Of a DNA stretch of 44,142 bases, positions 16,308 to 22,622 are shown one piece after another. Position 1 is the first letter of the stretch. Every line of letters begins with the position of its first letter. The stretch is from Pseudolysinimonas_A sp039912695. Lineage in GTDB: Bacteria > Actinomycetota > Actinomycetes > Actinomycetales > Microbacteriaceae. The position numbers and the translations under genes are program-made. The DNA is taken from NCBI RefSeq assembly GCF_039912695.1, contig NZ_JBDSPJ010000019.1, positions 1 through 44,142 on the forward strand, written 5' to 3'. A model generated the notes under the pieces. That model made no database searches. It saw only the letters and a list, made by a program, of their open reading frames with translations, and had not been told where the DNA came from.

Positions 16308-18016
16308 TGCCCGTGACCGGACCCGTGAAAACCGCCCACCTGAAGTCAGCTGCCTCCCGCGCCGCCGAGTTCGCGGTTCAGATCAAGAACCTCGACATCA
16401 CGTTCGCGACCGACGGGGGAGACGTCGCGGCGGTCCGCGGTGTGAACCTCGACGTGCGGCCCGGCGAAGTGTTGGCGATCGTCGGAGAATCCGGCTCGGG
16501 CAAAACCGTGACGGCGCGCAGCATCCTGGGTCTCCTTCCCGAAACCGCGCGCGTCGACGGCGCCGTGATTCTGAGCGGAACGGATGTCGTCGGCCTGAGC
16601 CGGCGCAAGGTGCGCGAATTGCGCGGCGTCGAGGCGGCGATGATCTTCCAGGAGCCGTCGGCCGCCCTCAACCCGGTTTACACGGTCGGCTGGCAGCTCA
16701 CGGAAGGGCTTCGCGCCCACGGCAAAGTCTCGAAGAAGGATGCGCGCGCCACGGCGATCGACATGCTGCGTAAGGTCGGCATCCCCGACCCCGAGAAGCG
16801 CATCGACGAGTACCCGCACCAGTTCTCGGGCGGTCAGAAGCAACGCATCGTGATCGCGATGGCCCTGTCGCTTGAGCCGAGCGTGATCATCGCTGACGAA
16901 CCAACGACTGCACTCGACGTGACCGTTCAAGCCGAAATTCTCGACCTGCTGCGTACCCTGCGCGATGAGTTCGGCACCGCGATCGTGCTCATCACCCACA
17001 ACATGGGCGTCGTCGCCGACCTGGCCGACCGAGTCGCGGTGATGTATCACGGCGAGATCGTCGAGACAGCTCCCGTGCGGGAGTTGTTCGCGTCGCCGAA
17101 AGACGAATACACGAAGCTGCTGCTGGCGGCGGTCCCGCGCCTCGAGATCGTGGATCGCCAGTACCGGGACAACCCCGCCGCAGAACCGGTGGTGGTCGCA
17201 CAGGGGCTCGAAATCGAATACCCGGGACGGTTTGGTCGGAAGGGGTTCGTTGCCGTCCATGATGTCGACTTCGAGATCGGACCCGGAGAAGTGCTCGGCC
17301 TCGTCGGCGAGAGCGGTTCGGGTAAGACCACGATCGGTCGGGCGATGGCCGGCCTCACCAAGGTCACCGGCGGGTCTCTGAGGGTGCTCGGCACCGACCT
17401 GGCCACGGCATCCGAACGCGAGTTTCGCCCCATGCGCCGCGAGCTCGGGTTCGTTTTCCAGGACCCGGCGACCTCGTTCAACCCGCTGCTGACGATCGCG
17501 CAGTGCGTCGCCGAGCCGCTCATCGTGCACGGCGCGGCACGGGACGCGGGCGCGGCACGCGACAAGGTCGACGAACTTCTCGAGGCTGTGCAACTGCCGG
17601 CCGCGTACGGCGACCGCTTTCCGCACGAGTTGAGCGGCGGGCAGCGTCAGCGGGCATCCCTCGCGCGTGCCCTCGCCCTCGACCCGAAACTGCTGATCGC
17701 CGATGAACCGACCAGCGCGCTCGACGTCTCGGTGCAGGCCCGTGTGCTCGAACTGTTCGCCGAACTGCAAGAGCGTTTCGGTTTCGCCGCGCTGTTCATC
17801 ACGCACGACCTCGCCGTCGTCGACGTGCTCGCGCACCGCATCGTCGTGTTGCACAACGGGGAGATCGCCGAGCAGGGGCCGACCGCGAAGGTGCTGGGCT
17901 CACCGCAGGACCCCTACACGAAACGCCTGCTGGCGTCGCTGCCGATCCCCGATCCCGTGGAACAGGCCGCGCGGCGGGCATCACGTCTCGCAGGGGACCT
18001 CTCGGAGGATCTTTAG
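16307..18016 (+). CDS. Peptide/nickel ABC importer double ATPase (DppD-DppF fusion)
   Basis: 569 residues with two complete ABC ATPase domains, so one chain energises both permeases. Domain 1 (about residues 20-270): Walker A GESGSGKT, signature FSGGQKQR, Walker B VIIADEPTTALD. Domain 2 (about residues 300-550): GESGSGKT, LSGGQRQR, LLIADEPTSALD. Each domain ends with the oligopeptide-family extension containing DEYTKLLLAAVP and DPYTKRLLASLP. Start is ATG 16307, overlapping the permease stop in TGATG. The stop TAG (18014-18016) overlaps the stop codon of the opposite-strand cysteine desulfurase, leaving no intergenic terminator. Confidence 0.95.
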   Translation: MPVTGPVKTAHLKSAASRAAEFAVQIKNLDITFATDGGDVAAVRGVNLDVRPGEVLAIVGESGSGKTVTARSILGLLPETARVDGAVILSGTDVVGLSRRKVRELRGVEAAMIFQEPSAALNPVYTVGWQLTEGLRAHGKVSKKDARATAIDMLRKVGIPDPEKRIDEYPHQFSGGQKQRIVIAMALSLEPSVIIADEPTTALDVTVQAEILDLLRTLRDEFGTAIVLITHNMGVVADLADRVAVMYHGEIVETAPVRELFASPKDEYTKLLLAAVPRLEIVDRQYRDNPAAEPVVVAQGLEIEYPGRFGRKGFVAVHDVDFEIGPGEVLGLVGESGSGKTTIGRAMAGLTKVTGGSLRVLGTDLATASEREFRPMRRELGFVFQDPATSFNPLLTIAQCVAEPLIVHGAARDAGAARDKVDELLEAVQLPAAYGDRFPHELSGGQRQRASLARALALDPKLLIADEPTSALDVSVQARVLELFAELQERFGFAALFITHDLAVVDVLAHRIVVLHNGEIAEQGPTAKVLGSPQDPYTKRLLASLPIPDPVEQAARRASRLAGDLSEDL

Positions 18017-19191
18017 GACGAGCGGACGGATGCCGTGCGGGCCTGGGCGAGCACGCTCGGCAGCACAGCGAGCAGGGCTTCGATCGCGCGCATCCCGGTC
18101 TCGTGGCCCAGGGTGAATCGCAGGGCACCGCGGGCCTCGACCTCGGGCACGCCCATGGCGAGCAGCACGTGCGAGACCTCGCTGACGCCGGCCTGACAGG
18201 CGGAGCCGGTCGAGACCGAGAACCCGGCCTCGTCGAGCAGGTAGAGCAGGGCGTCGCCGTCGCAGCCGTCGAAGGTCGCGTGCACGTTTCCCGGCAGCCG
18301 GCCCTCCGGCGAGAGGTCGCCGCGGATCGTGACTCCCGGCAGCGCGGAGAGGCCCGCCACAAGCCGGTCGCGCGGCCCAGTCAGGCGCGGATCGCCGAGC
18401 ACGATCAGGTCGGCCGCGGCGGCGAAGGCCGCGGCTCCGGCCGCATCCTGCGTACCCGAGCGCACCCGCTGCTGGTTGCCGCCGTGCACCAGCGGTTCGA
18501 CGGTGGCAGTGCGCGCGACGACGAGGGCGCCGATTCCGACCGGTCCGCCGATCTTGTGCGCCGAGACGCTCACCACGTCCGCACCGACCATGTGCACGTC
18601 GATCGGCACCGACCCGTACGCGGCGATCGCGTCGAGATGCACCGGCACTCCGGCGGCCCGACACAGCTCGACGATCGAAGAAACCGGTTGCAATGTGCCG
18701 ACCTCATTGTTCGCCCAGAGGAAGGATGCCAAGGCCACCCGTTCGCGATCGAAGCTCAAGGCCCTCTCAAGCGAGCTGAGCGACAGCCGGCCCACGGCAT
18801 CCACGTCGATCCATTCGACCGACGCACCCTCGTGCCGCACCAACCAGTCGATGCTGTCGAGGGTCGCGTGATGCTCCGCGCGAGAAGAGAGGATGACGCG
18901 GCGAGGCGCGCGAGCCCAGAACAGCCCCTTCACCGCGAGATTCACCGCCTCGGTGCCACCCCCCGTGAAGATGACCTCAACCGGATCGGCGCCCAGCGAC
19001 ACCGCGACCTTCTCGCGTGCGGTCTCGAGCAGGTCCCGCGCCGCCTGACCGTGCGCGTGGATCGACGAGGGGTTGCCGACAACCGCGAGCGCGTCGACGT
19101 ACGCGGCTCGCACCGACGGTGACATCGGCGTGGTCGCGGCGTGGTCGAGGTACACCGACGGGGCGGGATGCACGCGCGATCCGATGTCCAT
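18013..19191 (-). CDS. Cysteine desulfurase, IscS/NifS class
   Basis: 392-residue PLP enzyme that moves sulfur from cysteine onto its own active-site cysteine for tRNA thiolation and Fe-S work. Visible residues: H107 (AEHHATLD), N161/N162 (WANNEVG), PLP-binding D187 (HLDAI), Schiff-base lysine K213 (SAHKIGGPVGIGAL), RSGTQD, and the sulfur-carrying C332 (STGSACQAG). Odd feature: the glutamine normally three residues after the Asp (HxDAxQAxG) is alanine here, A190. It is probably the sulfur donor for MnmA. Start is ATG 19191, with TAGGGT 6 bases upstream. Only 33 bases separate it from divergent glgX. Confidence 0.93.
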   Translation of the reverse strand: MDIGSRVHPAPSVYLDHAATTPMSPSVRAAYVDALAVVGNPSSIHAHGQAARDLLETAREKVAVSLGADPVEVIFTGGGTEAVNLAVKGLFWARAPRRVILSSRAEHHATLDSIDWLVRHEGASVEWIDVDAVGRLSLSSLERALSFDRERVALASFLWANNEVGTLQPVSSIVELCRAAGVPVHLDAIAAYGSVPIDVHMVGADVVSVSAHKIGGPVGIGALVVARTATVEPLVHGGNQQRVRSGTQDAAGAAAFAAAADLIVLGDPRLTGPRDRLVAGLSALPGVTIRGDLSPEGRLPGNVHATFDGCDGDALLYLLDEAGFSVSTGSACQAGVSEVSHVLLAMGVPEVEARGALRFTLGHETGMRAIEALLAVLPSVLAQARTASVRSS

Positions 19192-19197
19192 AGAGCC

Positions 19198-19203
19198 ACC
19201 CTA
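19198..19203 (-). promoter_or_regulatory. -10 hexamer TAGGGT for the cysteine desulfurase
   Basis: Minus-strand TAGGGT ends 6 bases before ATG 19191. It lies 8 bases from the glgX hexamer on the opposite strand. Confidence 0.55.
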
Positions 19204-19211
19204 GGAACCCA

Positions 19212-19217
19212 TACGCT
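19212..19217 (+). promoter_or_regulatory. -10 hexamer TACGCT for glgX
   Basis: TACGCT ends 7 bases before ATG 19225. Its -35 region would fall at the start codon of the divergent desulfurase gene. Confidence 0.55.
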
Positions 19218-19224
19218 GGATCGC

Positions 19225-21273
19225 ATGCCACCCGCCGATCCGCTCAGCGATCTCGGCGTGCGGGTCGGGCCCGACGGAGGCAGTATTCGGGTCTGGAGCG
19301 CGAACGCGACCGGCGTGGATCTGTGCGTGTTTGAGGGTAAGGATCCGTCGTTTGCGGGTACCACGATTCCGTTGACTCGGGATGCCGACGGCGTCTGGAG
19401 CACCACCACCACCGCCCTGAAAACCGGCACCTACTACGCGATCCGGGCTCGCGGTCCGAAGGGTCCGACCCACGCGTTCGACGCCACCAAGAACCTCCTC
19501 GACCCCTACACGCGCGGCCTGGCCCGCACCTCGACCGGCGACTGGCGCGGCTACGTGCAAGACGACGCCTTCGAGTGGGGGGGCGTCGCGAAACCCGGCA
19601 TCTCGCTCGACCACGCCGTCGTCTACGAAGCCCATGTCAAGGGGTTCACGAAACTGCACCCCGGCATCCCGGACGCGTTGCGCGGCACCTACGCGGGCCT
19701 CGCTCATCCGGCGGCGATCGAGTATCTGAAAGACCTCGGCGTCACGACCGTCGAACTGCTGCCGGTGCATCAGAGCGTCAGCGAACAGCGCCTGCAGAAG
19801 ATGGGTCTGATCAACTACTGGGGCTACAACACGCTCAACTTCTTCACCCCGCACGCGGCCTACGCGACGCGCGAGGCCCAGGTCGGCGGCACCGGTGCTG
19901 TGCTGCGCGAGTTCAAGGGCATGGTGAAACTGCTGCACGAAGCCGGCCTCGAGGTCGTGCTCGACGTCGTCTACAACCACACCTCGGAGGAGGGTCGCGG
20001 CGGCCCGACCAACAGTTTTCGCGGCATCGACAACGCGTCGTACTACCGGCAGAGCGCGGACGGTAGCTACATCGACACGACCGGATGCGGCAACACTCTC
20101 GACTTCTCACTTCCCGCCGCGCAGCGACTCGTGCTCGACTCACTGCGGTACTGGACCAACGAGGTACAGATCGACGGGTTCCGCTTCGACCTGATGGCGA
20201 CGCTGGGCCGTAACGCTGCCGCCGACTTCGACCCCGAGCATCCGCTGCTGCTCGCGATTCGCGACGACCCGCAACTGGCGGGCACCAAGATGATCGCCGA
20301 ACCGTGGGATATCGGCATGGGCGGCTGGCAGGTCGGCAACTTTCCCGACGGCTACTCCGAGTGGAACGACGGCTACCGCGACCGGATGCGTAACTTCTGG
20401 CTGCGTGACATCGCCGACGCCCGTTCTGCGGACGGCATCCCGAGTGAGGGGATCGGGTCGCTCGCCCGCCGCATCGCCGGCTCCAACCACGTCTTCGCCC
20501 TCGAGCGCGGCCCGCTTGCGAGCGTCAACTTCATCACCGCACACGATGGCTTCACCGCGTGGGACCTGGTGTCGTACGACGAAAAACACAACATCGGTAA
20601 CGGCGAGAACAACCGCGACGGGTCAAACGACAACAAGTCGTTCAACCACGGCGCAGAGGGTCCGACGACCGATGCGACGATCCTCGCAACGCGGCGCCGC
20701 GCCATCCGGAATCTGCTCGGCACCCTGCTGCTCTCGGGCGGCGTGCCGATGATGACCGCGGGGGATGAATTTGGCCGCACCCAGCGCGGCAACAACAACG
20801 CGTACTGTCACGATTCCGAACTCACCTGGCTCAGCTGGGAGCGTGAGGATTGGCAGCGCGAGCTCGCCGCAGTGACGACCCAACTCATCCGGCTCCGCCG
20901 CGAGAACCCCGCCCTACGCCCGGTGCGGTACGGCCGGTTCGGCGAGAACACCCCGAGCGCCAGCCAGATGGACTGGTACAACAAACAGGGCATCTCGATG
21001 ACGATGGATGACTGGGACTCCCCCGGCGAACGCACGCTGCAGTACCTCGCGGCCTCGACTCCCGAGTTCGAGGAGTTCAACCGCATTCTGCTCGTCGTGC
21101 ACGGCCTCGAAACCGACGTCACCGTGACGCTACCGACGCACGACGGGGTGTCGGGCTACACGCTGCTCTGGGACTCCTCGCAGGACGACATCAGCGACCG
21201 CGAACCCGAGCACGCGCCGGGTGAGGTGCTGCCGGTCGGGCCGACCTCGATGTTGCTGTTTCGCGCGCATTAG
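19225..21273 (+). CDS. glgX: Glycogen debranching enzyme GlgX
   Basis: 682-residue GH13 isoamylase-type enzyme that hydrolyses alpha-1,6 branches left after phosphorylase has shortened the outer chains. N-terminal CBM48-like domain (VRVGPDGGSIRVWSANA), then the catalytic barrel. Conserved regions are VVYNHT, DGFRFDL with nucleophile D322, AEPWD with acid/base E359, and FITAHDGFTAWDLVSY. GYNTLNFF and the GDEFGRTQRGNNNAYC segment are typical of GlgX. The ATG 19225 start replaces a longer ORF because it is preceded by TACGCT at 7 bases and gives the family N-terminus. It works with GlgP, GlgE and GlgB encoded next to it. Confidence 0.95.
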   Translation: MPPADPLSDLGVRVGPDGGSIRVWSANATGVDLCVFEGKDPSFAGTTIPLTRDADGVWSTTTTALKTGTYYAIRARGPKGPTHAFDATKNLLDPYTRGLARTSTGDWRGYVQDDAFEWGGVAKPGISLDHAVVYEAHVKGFTKLHPGIPDALRGTYAGLAHPAAIEYLKDLGVTTVELLPVHQSVSEQRLQKMGLINYWGYNTLNFFTPHAAYATREAQVGGTGAVLREFKGMVKLLHEAGLEVVLDVVYNHTSEEGRGGPTNSFRGIDNASYYRQSADGSYIDTTGCGNTLDFSLPAAQRLVLDSLRYWTNEVQIDGFRFDLMATLGRNAAADFDPEHPLLLAIRDDPQLAGTKMIAEPWDIGMGGWQVGNFPDGYSEWNDGYRDRMRNFWLRDIADARSADGIPSEGIGSLARRIAGSNHVFALERGPLASVNFITAHDGFTAWDLVSYDEKHNIGNGENNRDGSNDNKSFNHGAEGPTTDATILATRRRAIRNLLGTLLLSGGVPMMTAGDEFGRTQRGNNNAYCHDSELTWLSWEREDWQRELAAVTTQLIRLRRENPALRPVRYGRFGENTPSASQMDWYNKQGISMTMDDWDSPGERTLQYLAASTPEFEEFNRILLVVHGLETDVTVTLPTHDGVSGYTLLWDSSQDDISDREPEHAPGEVLPVGPTSMLLFRAH

Positions 21274-21292
21274 GTGTGCGCAGCCGGTCCGG

Positions 21293-21298
21293 TAGATT
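21293..21298 (+). promoter_or_regulatory. -10 hexamer TAGATT for the DUF2510 gene
   Basis: TAGATT ends 6 bases before ATG 21305; a leaderless start is likely. Confidence 0.55.
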
Positions 21299-21304
21299 CT
21301 TCGC

Positions 21305-22036
21305 ATGGCTGACTCCTCGACGCCGCAAGCCGGTTGGTATGCCGATCCGGAGAAGCCCTCTGGAGAGCGTTGGTGGAACGGCGCCAGTTGGTCGGATAGC
21401 CGCCGCGACTCGACCGCCGCGGGGGCGACCCAAGTTTCGCCGGACCAGTCGACGGTAGTGACACCTGCGGTGCCGCCGGTCGCGCCGGTCGACACCTCTG
21501 GTTTCACTTTCGGCGCGATTGCTCCCATCCCGGTACGCGCCGACCCGTACGCTCCGATTCCCGGCTACACAGCGACTCCCGGCTACACCGCAACACCCGG
21601 CTACACCGCGACTCCTGGCTACACAGCACCCGGCTACACCGCAACACCCGTCAACACAGCGACTCCCGGCTACACAGCTACACCCGGCTTCCCGGCACCA
21701 CCCGTGTATAGCGCGACCCCGGCTTACACCAACTCCCCCTATGCCGCCCAGCCCTACGGCGCTCCGGGTCAGGCCACCAACGGACTGGCGCTCGCCGGTC
21801 TGATCGTCTCGTCTGCGGGATGGCTCGTCCTCTCCTTCCTCGGACCGATCGCCGGAATCGTCCTCTCGGCACTGGGCCTTCAGGCGGCCAAGCGTCGGGA
21901 ACTGATGGGTAACCCCAATTCGGGTCGTGGGATGGCGATGGCCGGCTTGATTGTCGGCATCGTGCTCGCGGTCCTCGGCATCGGCATGGTGACCTTGTTC
22001 CTCGTGTTCACTGCGGCCACGTCGCGATACCGCTAG
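21305..22036 (+). CDS. DUF2510/DUF4190 membrane protein with GYTATP repeats
   Basis: 243 residues in three parts. Residues 8-32 are a DUF2510 motif (AGWYADP...RWWNGASWSD), a short Trp-rich module often found at the N-terminus of actinobacterial membrane proteins. Residues 80-150 are a Pro/Thr/Tyr/Ala-rich repeat of GYTATP-type hexapeptides, probably flexible. Residues 155-240 are a DUF4190 domain with two hydrophobic segments (LALAGLIVSSAGWLVLSFLG and MAMAGLIVGIVLAVLGIGMV). The function is unknown. It sits between glgX and ybaK with its own -10 hexamer, so a metabolic role in glycogen is not implied. Confidence 0.88.
   Translation: MADSSTPQAGWYADPEKPSGERWWNGASWSDSRRDSTAAGATQVSPDQSTVVTPAVPPVAPVDTSGFTFGAIAPIPVRADPYAPIPGYTATPGYTATPGYTATPGYTAPGYTATPVNTATPGYTATPGFPAPPVYSATPAYTNSPYAAQPYGAPGQATNGLALAGLIVSSAGWLVLSFLGPIAGIVLSALGLQAAKRRELMGNPNSGRGMAMAGLIVGIVLAVLGIGMVTLFLVFTAATSRYR
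21563..21703 (+). repeat. 18-base tandem repeats encoding GYTATP units
   Basis: About eight in-frame copies related to GGCTACACCGCAACACCC; one copy (21617-21631) is 15 bases long and lacks a codon. The last copies have diverged (GFPAPP and VYSATP). Confidence 0.88.
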
Positions 22037-22073
22037 TCGCATCCGACATCCTGCCAACAGTCCGGATTTCGAC

Positions 22074-22541
22074 GTGAGCACTCCGGCAACCGTCGCGTTG
22101 CGGGCGGCCGGAGTCTCGTTCACCGAGCACGCGTATCAGCACGACCCCGCGGTGACCGATTTCGGCGCCGAGGCCGCGTCGGAGCTGGGCGTCGAGCCTG
22201 ATCGGGTGTTCAAAACTCTGCTTGTGGATGTCGACGGCACCCTCGTTGTCGGCATCGTGCCCGTCACGGGCAAACTCGACCTCAAGGCTCTCGCGACGAC
22301 CCTCGGGGGAAAACGCGCAACGATGGCGGATGCGGCGGTCGCCGAACGCAAGACCGGCTACCTCGTCGGCGGCATCTCTCCGATCGGGCAGAAGTCCGCC
22401 CATCCGACAGTGCTCGACGAGACCGCTGAACTGTGGGACACGGTATTCGTCAGCGGCGGTCGACGCGGGTTCGACCTGGAACTCGCGCCCGTCGACCTGA
22501 TCCGCGCGACCAACGCCACCATCGCCGACATCGCGCGCTAG
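22074..22541 (+). CDS. ybaK: Cys-tRNA(Pro) deacylase, YbaK/EbsC family
   Basis: 155 residues, full length for the family. YbaK hydrolyses Cys-tRNA(Pro) formed by prolyl-tRNA synthetase, a translation-quality step. Family features are the N-terminal ATVALRAAGVSFTEHAYQHD, RVFKTLLVDVDG with the conserved lysine, and the glycine-rich YLVGGISPIGQK followed by the conserved VFVSGGRRGFDLELAP. Start is GTG 22074. I see neither a clear Shine-Dalgarno nor the -10 hexamer found before neighbours; it may be cotranscribed with the DUF2510 gene 37 bases upstream. It converges on glgP. Confidence 0.92.
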   Translation: MSTPATVALRAAGVSFTEHAYQHDPAVTDFGAEAASELGVEPDRVFKTLLVDVDGTLVVGIVPVTGKLDLKALATTLGGKRATMADAAVAERKTGYLVGGISPIGQKSAHPTVLDETAELWDTVFVSGGRRGFDLELAPVDLIRATNATIADIAR

Positions 22542-22560
22542 CCACCGGCCCAAGAACGCC

Positions 22561-22618
22561 CTATTTGCCCAAGAACGGGGTCTCACACCTCGAAATGACC
22601 CCAAAGTTGGGCAAATAG
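22561..22618. repeat. Intergenic palindrome between ybaK and glgP
   Basis: Outer 12-base arms CTATTTGCCCAA (22561-22572) and TTGGGCAAATAG (22607-22618) are exact complements. Inner arms GGGGTC (22577-22582) and GACCCC (22597-22602) also pair, around a 14-base loop. It lies between two convergent genes and could end both transcripts, but it lacks a T run. Its size and near-symmetry also suit a dispersed palindromic repeat. Confidence 0.7.
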
Positions 22619-22622
22619 CCGC

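Noticed and set aside
16346..17854. 502-codon minus-strand frame opposite the double ATPase
   Set aside because: Shadow of a conserved gene with both Walker motifs in the plus frame.
22433..22618. Short plus-strand frame ending through the ybaK-glgP palindrome
   Set aside because: Mostly an off-frame reading of ybaK; the end is only the palindrome translated.
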